A stretch of 45,276 bases of DNA from an uncultured Bacteroidia bacterium (GTDB lineage: Bacteria; Bacteroidota; Bacteroidia; Bacteroidales; UBA932): NCBI GenBank assembly GCA_902772985.1, contig CACYCP010000022.1:1-45276 (forward strand). The letters are read 5' to 3'. Below are positions 8,696-16,700 of the stretch, piece after piece. The stretch's first letter is position 1; each line of letters opens with the position of its first letter. The notes under the pieces are model-generated. The model saw only the letters and a program-made list of their open reading frames with translations, was not told the origin of the DNA and made no database searches. A program made the position numbers and the translations under genes.

Positions 8696-9575
8696 AGTAT
8701 TTGATTTTAAAATAATCCAGCAAGGCTTTGTAGTTGTCCTGAGCCGTGAGGCATGTATCAGTAAGATAGCCGTTGATGTGCCCCCATTCCTGGAGACCGC
8801 GGTAATAGAAGAGTTTCAGTTCCTCGGTTATAATGAAGGGGACGATTCCGTTTGAGAGGCATTCTTTGAACATAATCAATCGGCCCACACGACCATTCCC
8901 ATCCTGAAAGGGATGAATGGCCTCGAATTTCTGGTGCAAGTCTATGATATCTTCCAAGGACTTGGATTTCTTGGCATTATAATCTGCCAGCAAGGCCTTG
9001 ATCCTGCTGTGTACCTGCTCTGGCGGACAGGTTTCCATTCCGCCTACCTCGTTGGGCAGTTTCTTATATTCACCAACGTTGAACCAGGATTTCCTGCTGT
9101 CCGAAGTGCCGGATTTCAGCGTTCGGTGAAGCTCTTTTATGAAACTGTCGGACAGTCGCTCATCGGCCCTTTCTATAATCAAGTCTATGCAGCGGAAGTG
9201 GTTGGTAGTTTCGACGATATCATCCACATTTACACTTTCGTCTGATATGCCGATGGTATTGGTCTCAAAGATATGTCTCGTCTGCTCGTGGGTAAGCCGG
9301 CTCCCCTCGATGTGATTGGAGTTATAAGTGAGATCGATTTGGGTACGATGGTATATGCCGCCACGAATCTGCCCCTCCTTCTCTTCCCGCAGCCTTTTCA
9401 GTAGAGGCGACACCCTGGTTTTCCCTTTTTTTTTTTTATTGCAATCGGCCGGAATGCTCCAGGTTTTCCCCACCAGCGTCGCTCCTTCCATCTTTCCGGC
9501 ATTGCACCAGTTCCTCACCGTCCTCTCCGGAAGGCCGTGCAACTCGGCATATTGACTTACTGTTACGAACTCCAT
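8694..9575 (-). CDS. Fic-family protein with N-terminal DNA-binding domain
   Basis: A protein of 293 residues. Residues 1-45 look like a small MerR/excisionase-type DNA-binding domain (VSQYAELHGLPERTVRNWCNAG). The Fic domain carries the complete active-site motif HPFQDGNGRVGR at 221-232. Fic enzymes usually transfer AMP from ATP to a target protein. Residues 86-91 (SNHIEG) fit the SxxxE(G/N) inhibitory helix, placed before the active site as in class II Fic proteins, so activity should be self-restrained. A run of 12 A (9426-9437) encodes four Lys in the linker between the two domains and is a likely slippage site. The promoter holds a perfect palindrome, which suggests autoregulation. The target is unknown. 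Confidence 0.88.
   Translation of the reverse strand: MEFVTVSQYAELHGLPERTVRNWCNAGKMEGATLVGKTWSIPADCNKKKKGKTRVSPLLKRLREEKEGQIRGGIYHRTQIDLTYNSNHIEGSRLTHEQTRHIFETNTIGISDESVNVDDIVETTNHFRCIDLIIERADERLSDSFIKELHRTLKSGTSDSRKSWFNVGEYKKLPNEVGGMETCPPEQVHSRIKALLADYNAKKSKSLEDIIDLHQKFEAIHPFQDGNGRVGRLIMFKECLSNGIVPFIITEELKLFYYRGLQEWGHINGYLTDTCLTAQDNYKALLDYFKIKY
9426..9437 (-). repeat. Homopolymer run of 12 A inside the Fic gene
   Basis: On the coding strand there are 12 consecutive A, read as four Lys codons at about residues 47-50, exactly between the DNA-binding and Fic domains. Runs of this length are known hot spots for replication or transcription slippage. A slip of one base would leave the DNA-binding domain intact and remove the Fic domain. 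Confidence 0.75.
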
Positions 9576-9603
9576 ATCGGCAAATAATTACTTATTCCAC
9601 CCA

Positions 9604-9635
9604 CAAATATAGTAAAACTTGCCGATATCGGCAAA
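9604..9635 (-). promoter_or_regulatory. Promoter of the Fic gene
   Basis: On the minus strand TTTG (9632-9635), 20 bases, then TATATTTG (9604-9611). This is a near-ideal Bacteroidetes promoter, about 28 bases before the ATG. The spacer is largely filled by a palindromic operator. Confidence 0.7.
9619..9634. promoter_or_regulatory. 16-base palindromic operator in the Fic promoter
   Basis: TTGCCGATATCGGCAA is a perfect palindrome that overlaps the -33 box and fills part of the spacer up to the -7 box. A second half-site, ATATCGGCAAAT, occurs at 9574-9585 across the start codon and matches bases 9625-9636 exactly. A dimeric repressor bound here would block RNA polymerase. The N-terminal domain of the Fic protein itself is the natural candidate. 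Confidence 0.6.
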
Positions 9636-9686
9636 TTCTACCATAAAAATGCGGAGTGTGCAGATGTATTGAAGAGTGAAATCGAT

Positions 9687-9739
9687 GACTTTTGAGCGAA
9701 GCGAATGAGCCAAATGCGAACAGGCGCTTCTGCCGCCAG
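9687..9739 (+). repeat. Direct repeat R1, copy 1
   Basis: About 53 bases beginning GACTTTTGAGCGAAGCGA and ending CTTCTGCCGCCAG. A second copy, differing at a few positions, is at 9889-9942. The core GAGCGAAGCGA also occurs inverted at about 20649-20659. Confidence 0.7.
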
Positions 9740-9751
9740 CAATACATCCGT

Positions 9752-9791
9752 TCATCCGGAAAAACGCCCCAAAATCCGGACGAACAATGCA
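9752..9791 (+). repeat. Direct repeat R2, copy 1
   Basis: About 40 bases beginning TCATCCGGAAAAACG and containing CGGACGAAC. It is repeated, with changes, at 9803-9843, so the two lie only 11 bases apart. Confidence 0.6.
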
Positions 9792-9802
9792 AAACAAAGC
9801 TC

Positions 9803-9843
9803 TCATCCGGAAAAACGGCCTTTTTTACGGACGAACGATTGCA
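9803..9843 (+). repeat. Direct repeat R2, copy 2
   Basis: Second copy of the TCATCCGGAAAAACG unit. Within it CCGGAAAAACGG is followed by CCTTTTTTACGG, so this copy can also fold into a small hairpin. Confidence 0.6.
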
Positions 9844-9888
9844 CCCTTCACCCTAGCAGGCGAAAGCCCGGCCAAGGTTGAGTCGAAG

Positions 9889-9942
9889 GACTTTTGAGCG
9901 AAGCGATTGAGCCGAAGGCGAACGGGCGGCTTCTGCCGCCAG
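9889..9942 (+). repeat. Direct repeat R1, copy 2
   Basis: Second copy of the 53-base repeat, again running from GACTTTTGAGCGAAGCGA to CTTCTGCCGCCAG. The two copies bracket the R2 pair. Confidence 0.7.
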
Positions 9943-10005
9943 TCCCTCCACCGAGGGGAGGGATTTAGGGAGGGGGTAACGTGGGGAATGCGGGCGGAAC
10001 GCCCG

Positions 10006-10069
10006 GAGTCCCTTCACCCGCACGAAAAAGGCCAGGCGAGAAGCCTGGCCAGTGCGGGTGAAGGGACTC
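10006..10069. repeat. 18-base perfect inverted repeat copying the tRNA-Leu 3' end
   Basis: GAGTCCCTTCACCCGCAC at 10006-10023 is the exact reverse complement of 10052-10069, which is the T-arm and acceptor 3' strand of tRNA-Leu. The tRNA terminator hairpin lies between the two arms. A transcript through the region could form an 18-base outer stem that captures the tRNA 3' end. Confidence 0.8.
10025..10050 (-). terminator. Rho-independent terminator after tRNA-Leu
   Basis: On the minus strand GGCCAGGC, loop TTCTC, GCCTGGCC, then TTTTT. This is a strong 8-base stem with a T run, beginning 3 bases after the tRNA end. Confidence 0.85.
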
Positions 10070-10134
10070 GAACCCATACGCCTTGCGGCACCAGATCCTA
10101 AGTCTGGGTTGTCTACCAATTCCAACACACCCGC
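10053..10134 (-). tRNA. tRNA-Leu, anticodon UAG
   Basis: 82 bases. On the minus strand the acceptor GCGGGTG pairs with CACCCGC, followed by discriminator A. The D-loop contains GGAATTGGTAGAC. The anticodon stem CCAGA/TCTGG encloses the loop CTTAGGA with anticodon TAG, reading CUN leucine codons. A variable arm (TGCCGCAAGGCGT) marks it as a class II tRNA, and the T-arm has TTCGAGT. CCA is not encoded. A -7-like box and a strong terminator frame it. Confidence 0.95.
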
Positions 10135-10146
10135 GGAAAAGGAGTG

Positions 10147-10154
10147 CAAATATA
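10147..10154 (-). promoter_or_regulatory. Probable -7 box for tRNA-Leu
   Basis: TATATTTG on the minus strand 12 bases before the tRNA 5' end; no clear -33 TTTG is seen. Confidence 0.4.
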
Positions 10155-10312
10155 AAAAAAATATGTTTGTTTCCTTTTAAAAATTGTTGTAAAATTGCAT
10201 CTATATTGTAGACGGACATTTTGCCGAGGTGGGACATCGCGTGCTATGCGACATGATTCCGGCCCGGAAGTTGAACGTATTACTAGCTGATTATTAGAGA
10301 ATTAGAGTAATT

Positions 10313-10855
10313 ATGAAAAGGTTATTGGTCGTAGTCCTTTTGGGCGTTTCCATTCTGTGCAGTGCGGCACAGCCGCCGCAGTACAGGCATAGTTTCTCCA
10401 TAGGTTGGGGAGACATGCTGTTCGAGACACTGGCCTTTCATCCCAAACCGGAGGAAAATCCGTTTGGCTATACGGGGCACTTCTTCGCTGAATATCAATA
10501 TGCTTTCACCCGTGTTGTGAGCGCCGGAATGCAGTTGGATTACGAAGGCATTTTCACCGGAGAGATGAAGAACCACAACTTTGTGACCATGCCTACGCTT
10601 TACTTTTCCTTCCTTCGCAAAGACTGGTTCCGCATGTATGCGGGGCTCGGTGCAGGGCTTCTTTGGGCATCGGACGATGCAGGCGGTTCGGAATTCGCAC
10701 CGGTCTTTAATATCAATTTCCTTGGCGCGGAATTCGGCAAGGGGCATTGGACCGGAGCTGTCGAACTGGGTTCCTTGATTTCTTTAAAGAACGCCAATAA
10801 AATCTATATGTTTGGTTCCAGGCTCATTTCGGCCCGTCTAAATTACAGGTTTTAA
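10313..10855 (+). CDS. Small outer-membrane beta-barrel-like protein
   Basis: A protein of 180 residues. The first 19 or so residues form a signal peptide (MKRLLVVVLLGVSILCSAA). The rest alternates polar and aromatic residues, with repeated Gly/Tyr/Phe-rich strands, and ends in ISARLNYRF. A C-terminal Phe is typical of proteins inserted by the Bam complex, so I predict a small outer-membrane barrel. No enzyme motif is visible. The next gene starts 1 base after the stop codon, so it is the first gene of a three-gene operon with two lipoproteins. Confidence 0.75.
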   Translation: MKRLLVVVLLGVSILCSAAQPPQYRHSFSIGWGDMLFETLAFHPKPEENPFGYTGHFFAEYQYAFTRVVSAGMQLDYEGIFTGEMKNHNFVTMPTLYFSFLRKDWFRMYAGLGAGLLWASDDAGGSEFAPVFNINFLGAEFGKGHWTGAVELGSLISLKNANKIYMFGSRLISARLNYRF

Positions 10856-10856
10856 G

Positions 10857-12080
10857 ATGAGAAAGATAAGATACGTGGTAATCCTTGCCGCACTAGCCAT
10901 GGCAGGATGCCATCATCCGGAGGTCATTATCGAGGACTTCGAAACATTCCATGTAACATCCGTGAAAACGGCTGATTTCTTCCTTTCCAACGGCAATATG
11001 AGTCCGAATGTCAGTACCATGGGGGAAACCGAGCTGGACGACTCGGAGACAAAGGTTGCATCCACGGCAGGGGCGTCCATTGTGCGTGACATCCTTGGCG
11101 TCATCAACAGTAACAACCTGATACATATAGCCGGAACATATACCGGCCGCGGCGTTGACGGAAAGCCCATCACCCTTTCCGGAAAAGTGATTGTTCCTGC
11201 CAGCGGAAAGGTGAAGAACATGATTCTTGTGAGCCACTACACCATTGGCGCCAATTTCGAGTGTCCTTCAGAAACCTTCCCCTTGGAGGGTGTCTTCGCC
11301 ACCAAGGGCTATGCCGTTGTCATTGCCGATTACATCGGCTTCGGTGTTACCTCTGACATGGTCCATCCCTATTTGCATGCCGAGAGCACTGCTGAAAGCG
11401 TGGTGGACATGGCTTTGGCGGTGAAGCCTTACCTGGAGCACATCGGCCGGGCACCGGAAAGCAACGAGGTGATTCTGGCCGGTTATTCGCAGGGCGGCGC
11501 CACCACTATGGCGGTCATGGACTATATTCAGGATAATTATTGGGATAAACTTCCTGTGAAGAAGGTCTATGCCGGCGGTGGGCCTTATGACCTCGCAGCC
11601 ACATTCGACCTGTCCATGGCCGAAGACAAAACCGGCATTCCCTGCGCCATACCCATGATTGTCCAGGGAATAAACAATGGAGAACGGCTGGGGCTGGACA
11701 TGAAAGATTTTTTCCAGCCCAAGCTCCTGGCTAATTACAATGAGTGGATAAATTCCAAGAAATACACCGTGGGCCAGATAAACCGCCTTATGGGAGTTAA
11801 AGCCCTGAGTGAACTAATGACAGATGAGGGGCGGAATAAAGAGAGTACGCGCACTGCCCTCCTCTACAAAGCTTTGATGAGAAATTCAGTGTTGAATTTC
11901 GCGCCCCGTGCGCCTATCTTCATGTTCCATAGCCGCACGGACGGAACAGTTCCTTTCATCAATGCCCAGAGGGCCGAGGAACATTTCAAGGGATACGACA
12001 TCCAGTACGATTTCGGGGATTATGGTCCACACGCCATGGCTTGCGTGCGTTTCATCATTAAAGTGACACAAGACTTGTAA
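10857..12080 (+). CDS. Lipoprotein alpha/beta hydrolase (secreted lipase/esterase-like)
   Basis: A protein of 407 residues. A lipoprotein signal ends in AMAGC, so Cys18 should be lipidated. The hydrolase core follows: IVPASGKVKNMILVSHYTIGA (oxyanion region), GYAVVIADYIGFG and the nucleophile motif GYSQGG with Ser211. A candidate Asp lies in FHSRTDGTVPF and the His in DYGPHAMAC near the end. The layout resembles secretory lipases and large serine esterases that act on lipids or polymer-linked esters. It is translated right after the barrel protein and its stop overlaps the next start (TAATG), so the three are coupled. The substrate is unknown. Confidence 0.85.
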   Translation: MRKIRYVVILAALAMAGCHHPEVIIEDFETFHVTSVKTADFFLSNGNMSPNVSTMGETELDDSETKVASTAGASIVRDILGVINSNNLIHIAGTYTGRGVDGKPITLSGKVIVPASGKVKNMILVSHYTIGANFECPSETFPLEGVFATKGYAVVIADYIGFGVTSDMVHPYLHAESTAESVVDMALAVKPYLEHIGRAPESNEVILAGYSQGGATTMAVMDYIQDNYWDKLPVKKVYAGGGPYDLAATFDLSMAEDKTGIPCAIPMIVQGINNGERLGLDMKDFFQPKLLANYNEWINSKKYTVGQINRLMGVKALSELMTDEGRNKESTRTALLYKALMRNSVLNFAPRAPIFMFHSRTDGTVPFINAQRAEEHFKGYDIQYDFGDYGPHAMACVRFIIKVTQDL

Positions 12081-12877
12081 TGGGAATGCAGAGAGTATCG
12101 TTATCAATTATAGCTGCGCTTTGCCTTCTACCCTCCTGCACGCCCCAGAACCAAGGCCAGACCAGTGCCAGTCCTTATGAAGTTACCTTGGACGAGGTCA
12201 AGGGCACGAAGATTAAATTTACCATGGCGCCGGATTATCCCGATGCCGCCTTCTCTTATATCGTGATTCCGGAGGAGGAAGGGCGTGGGCACAGCGTCAG
12301 GGAGCTTGTAAACATTCAGATAGCAGAGTTGAGAGTCCTGTATGATACCTGGGCTGCTGAAAACCCTTCCCACGAAGGCCGTTTCCAGGATATGTTCTGT
12401 TATAGCGGAAAGCGTTCCATCAAAAGCCGATACCTGACGGACGACACTGATTACAAACTCATCGTTTACCAACTGAATCCTTTCACTTACGATGTCCTGG
12501 GGGACATTTTCTCCGTGAACTTCCATACACCCAAGGTAGAGATTACCGAAATGGATTTCGACGTGGTTATAGATGGGGACAAGCTTTCCATCATACCCTC
12601 GGACAACAACATTACCTATTACTGGGACTACGAGTTGAAAAGTAAGGTTTACGATGACTTCCTGAATCCTTATTTCTATTTCTACAGCCTCCTGGACCTT
12701 TACGAGGATTACGATTTTATGGACCATCTATTGTCCAAGGGGCCGGATGAATGGGTGTTTTCACGGGACGATGTCGCCATCAAGGAAGGCGCCGAGTATG
12801 TCCTGTGCATTGCAACCTACATGAACGGAGAAATCTGTTCCGATGTATTGGAAATGGAGTTTACCTACAACAAGTAA
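12080..12877 (+). CDS. Lipoprotein of unknown function
   Basis: A protein of 265 residues. The signal peptide ends in LLPSC, giving a lipidated Cys at about residue 20. The mature part is acidic and rich in Tyr, with YEVTLDEVKGTKIKFTMAP and a later ITEMDFDVVIDGDKLSIIPSDNNITYYWDY. It may contain Ig- or FN3-like beta domains, as in many Bacteroidales surface lipoproteins. I recognise no catalytic motif. The start overlaps the upstream hydrolase stop by one base; a second ATG two codons later is also possible. The 3' end overlaps the convergent prmA gene by 17 bases. Confidence 0.75.
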   Translation: MGMQRVSLSIIAALCLLPSCTPQNQGQTSASPYEVTLDEVKGTKIKFTMAPDYPDAAFSYIVIPEEEGRGHSVRELVNIQIAELRVLYDTWAAENPSHEGRFQDMFCYSGKRSIKSRYLTDDTDYKLIVYQLNPFTYDVLGDIFSVNFHTPKVEITEMDFDVVIDGDKLSIIPSDNNITYYWDYELKSKVYDDFLNPYFYFYSLLDLYEDYDFMDHLLSKGPDEWVFSRDDVAIKEGAEYVLCIATYMNGEICSDVLEMEFTYNK

Positions 12878-13709
12878 GCTGCAGGCAGCACCAGCTTTCA
12901 CGCTCAAGAGTTCTTTCCACCGTCAGGCCAAGTTTTCCGGCAGCTTCGCATATTGCCGGAGCGTCGCTTTCGTAAAAGCCGCTCAGCAGAATGTGTCCGC
13001 CGCGGCGCAGTGAGCGCTTGTAGGTGGGAAGGTCTTCCAATATTATATTCCGGTGGATATTGGCAAGGAGCACGTCGTATGTCCCCATTTGCAGGAGCGA
13101 GGCATCCCCGCAGGCGGTTTCTACCTTCGTCCCCACGCGGTTCCATCGGCAATTGCTCCAGGCCGAGCGGGCAGCGACGGCATCTATGTCAACGGCGAAA
13201 ACCTTTCTGGCGCCCATTTTTGCAGCAAGGATGGCAAGGATGGCGGTTCCGCATCCCATATCCACGACCGAATGCCCTTTGATGGCGTTTTCCAGCCCCA
13301 GCATAGCCTGCATCATCATATATGTCGTGTGATGGTATCCGGTACCGAAGGCCATCTTGGGGTCTATCCAGATATTGAAACGGGTGCGGGGAACGTCCTT
13401 GTTGAAGGGTGCTTTCACTGTAACCACGCCATCGACCGTTATGGGCCGGAATTCCTCTTCCCACTGCTTGTTCCAGTTCCGTCCCTGAACCAGGTTTGCC
13501 GTGAAAGAAAGCCCCGGATAAGCGCTAAGGACAACCTTCATTGCCTGTGGGCTGTAGAGTTCCTTCTGGATATAACACTTCAGGAAGGGGGCTTCGGTAA
13601 GAAAACTGTCGTAGGGGAGTTCTGACAGTTCGGCCATAAGGATTTCCGACAAGTCTTCGCTGAAAGGAGAGAGGCGGACGCTCACTTCTATGTACTCTTC
13701 GCTGTTCAT
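12861..13709 (-). CDS. prmA: Ribosomal protein L11 methyltransferase
   Basis: A protein of 282 residues, the usual length. It transfers methyl groups from SAM to the ribosomal protein L11. The SAM-binding core starts near residue 147 with SVVDMGCGTAILAILAAKMGA and continues to VFAVDIDAVAARSAWSN. The motif LLANIHRNII near 205 corresponds to the NPPY-like acceptor region of PrmA (commonly ANI). Upstream, WIDPKMAFGTGYHHTT is the PrmA signature around the FGTG(x)H stretch. Its start overlaps the stop of the upstream AsmA-like gene by 4 bases. Confidence 0.92.
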   Translation of the reverse strand: MNSEEYIEVSVRLSPFSEDLSEILMAELSELPYDSFLTEAPFLKCYIQKELYSPQAMKVVLSAYPGLSFTANLVQGRNWNKQWEEEFRPITVDGVVTVKAPFNKDVPRTRFNIWIDPKMAFGTGYHHTTYMMMQAMLGLENAIKGHSVVDMGCGTAILAILAAKMGARKVFAVDIDAVAARSAWSNCRWNRVGTKVETACGDASLLQMGTYDVLLANIHRNIILEDLPTYKRSLRRGGHILLSGFYESDAPAICEAAGKLGLTVERTLERESWCCLQLTCCR

Positions 13710-16700
13710 TCCTCTTTGCTCTTCAGTGCAGCCTGGCGTTCAAGATACAGCACCTCTTCCTTCAGCGCCTCGCGACGGGTCGTTACTCGCCGGGCCACGG
13801 AATCGGCGTTGGACTCCATCTTTTCCATGGATTCCAGGGTAATATTTACGGAAGTGGTGTCCATTGGTTCCCCAAGGGTGGAAATGCCGCCTTCCACGAA
13901 GTTTCCGGTGCGGTTCTCTTCCATGGCTTTCTCTACGCCAAGCTCGAAGATGTTGTGGATTGCGGCCACAAGGCTGTACTGGGCATTGTCCAGCTGCTTT
14001 GTGAACACGGGGACATTGGCGCTCCGGTACTTTGCCTTTGCAAGCGCATAGTGAATGTGGTCGAAATCATCGCCCCAGGCATTCAGGCCGAATTTTACCA
14101 GCAGGGGTGAGCGTATGACCGATATGTGATAGCTGAATTCCTTGCTAAGGTGCTGGATGCCGCTTGCCGCAAACAGGTAACGGTCTACATCCATCACGAA
14201 GGGGAAAACTTCAAGGATGTTGTCGTTGATGATTCCGGTGACGGCCATATTGTCAATCACCGCCTTATCTTTATCCTTGAACATGAGCATTCCTGCAATC
14301 TTCGCGAACTCTTTGCTGTCTTTCAGCGTAAGTTCTTTTCCGGAAATGCGCATCACACCGTCGATGGACGGCATGATAATGTTCATATTGGTGTCCAGCT
14401 GTGTAATGGCGGACATCTCGCAGTCCAAATCCCCGGCGAATGATGTGAGCATTGGCATAATGGAATCGATGGCCGGGAACAGGGTTATCACCTTTTCTGC
14501 GGTGATGTCAACCAGGTTAAGGTCGAATCCGGCCTTGATGTCCTGCTTCGAGCGCGTGGCGTAGAAGCCTTCCACGTAAAGGTCGCCCATATTCGATGCG
14601 GCAAGGGCGTTGGTAACGCGCAGCGTGCGGTCTCTCATTGCAACATCGGCGGCAGCCCAGCTCACTTCCAGGCTGTCGTAGTGTATGCCCCTGGCTTCAA
14701 GCGAGAAGTCCACATCCAGGTTGGAAGGCAGCACAATGAGTTTGCCTTCGGCCGGGACCTCCTGCTGCTCCGATGGGACTGTCTGGGAAGAAGACGAATA
14801 ACTCCTGTAATGGGCGTATGCCCGCATTAATTCGTTGGCGTCAAGGTAGTCGCTGTCCACGCTTGCCGTGAGTTGCATCTTTCCGCGTCCGTGGCCGAGG
14901 ATAGCCCTTCGGATGCCGCTCAATTGTGCATTCGCACTTATGTCCGAGGCTCCGGAGCGAATGGTAATGCTTTGAAGATTAAGCGTGTCGTTATCGAAAG
15001 AGCCTTTCACATTGGAAAGCGAAGTGCGAAGAGGGAAGGCCGGTATTGTCGTCCGCCCTTCCGGAAAATCTATGTTCCCGTCAATATCCCAGTTCCGGAA
15101 ATACTCCGATAAACCTTTGGAAAGACTGATATGGATATCGGCCGATGCAAAATCGTCCTTCCTTCGGCTGCTTGAGTCCCTGCGGGGACGGAACCGCATT
15201 TGCGGCCTGCCTTGCGTTTGGGTGAGTGTGCTGCGACGCTTGCTTACGTGTTTTACCGCCGAAATGTCGAAGGCGGCGTCCTTGAGCGAGATTACGTTTT
15301 CTCCGGAGCGCAGGCGCAGTCCTCCGCTTTTGGATTTTAGGGCGAGGCGAGGCGACGGCCTTTCGGCAGTGGCGGGGGAAATGCGGAATGTTTCGGTATT
15401 TTCCTTGATGCCAACGGCAAGCCCGTCTCCGTCCCTCATCCTCAGATTGCCAACCTTCATTATCCCCACAAGCGGGGTGAGTTCCTTTCCGCCTTTAAGG
15501 ATTTCGGCCGAATTCTGCATCAGCAAAAGGATGTCCCCGCCCCTGAAGTAGGAAGACCCGATAGTGGCGTCCAGCGTATCCAGCTGCGTTTTAAGGGCCA
15601 GTACCCTTGCGCCTTTCTTAAGGCTTCGGTCAATGGAATTAGCCTTGGTCTCAAGTTCTATGTCGGCTGTGGGAAGCGTCAGGGAAATGCTGTCCCGTGG
15701 AATTTCGAAAAATAGGTCTTTGCCTTTCAGGCTGCATTTGACGTCGGCGTTTCCAATCTTGGACAGGCTAAGCTGGGATAGGGCGGCGCTGCCTTTTATC
15801 ACCGCGTCCAGGCTGCCGTTTCCGAGGATTCCCATATCGGCAAGGAAGGCATTCGCAAGGGAGTCGGCACGGGCGTTCACCGTGGCGTTGAGGCTGAAGT
15901 GAGGGTCTTCCCCAAGTATGTCCTTTGCGCTTCCGCTCCCGCTGATCCTGGCGCCTACGATATCCAGAAACAGTTTGTTCAAGCTGGCGTCGGTCTGCTC
16001 CCCTTCGCCCCGGCTCACTACGGCATCCAGGGCGATGTTACCCCTCCGGCCAAGACCTTCGTAATCCAGATAGGATAGCGGAACCTGCAATATGGCGTCT
16101 ATCCGGGGCATCTGCCCGTTACCCATGCTGCCTTTAACCTTCGCATCCAGGCTTAGCTTTGCGTTGGTGCGGATCTTTTGCAAAACGGGGAAGTTATCCT
16201 TGTATTCTTTGATGAGTTTCGCCAGCTCGCAGTCCTTTACCATGGCACCAAGGTCCAAGTCCAGTACTCCGTCTTTGCGCTTAATCACGCTGCCGCTTCC
16301 TTCCAGTTCTATGGCCGATACCCCAAGGCTCAGCCTCTTGATTTCCGCTCCCAGTTCGCCCTCTTCCAGTTTCGGGAAATGACTGCTGGCTTCCAGGCTT
16401 ATGGGAACGCTCAGGCGGCCGATGCTGCCGCTGCGGAGCCTGGCCCCGGCGCTGGCCTCCAGTTCCAGGTTCCGCTTTCCAAGATTCGCCCGAAGGCGTT
16501 CCAGGCGGAAGGAGATTGTGTCGGCCGTGGTCCTTCCGGCAACAAGGAGGGAATCGATGGAGAGTTCGCTTTTGGACTGAAGGATGTCCTCGGAGTCAAG
16601 TTCGCCGCTTAGCAGCATCTTACGCATTGTGAAAAAGGCCCGGATGCTGTCCTGATGGTCGTTGAAAGCGATGAAAGGACGGTCGGTGAGCACCAGCTTG

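Larger units (their letters stand above)
9640..10052. other. Repeat-rich non-coding stretch between the Fic gene and tRNA-Leu
   Basis: I see no credible gene in these roughly 400 bases; open frames here are short and cross the repeats and the tRNA. It holds two different pairs of direct repeats, a purine/pyrimidine-biased CCCTCC..GGAGGG hairpin near 9943-9965, and the inverted copy of the tRNA 3' end next to the tRNA terminator. Details are under the separate entries. Confidence 0.6.

Noticed and set aside
9853..10149. 98-codon frame on the minus strand across the tRNA
   Set aside because: It overlaps tRNA-Leu, its terminator and direct repeats; no coding character.
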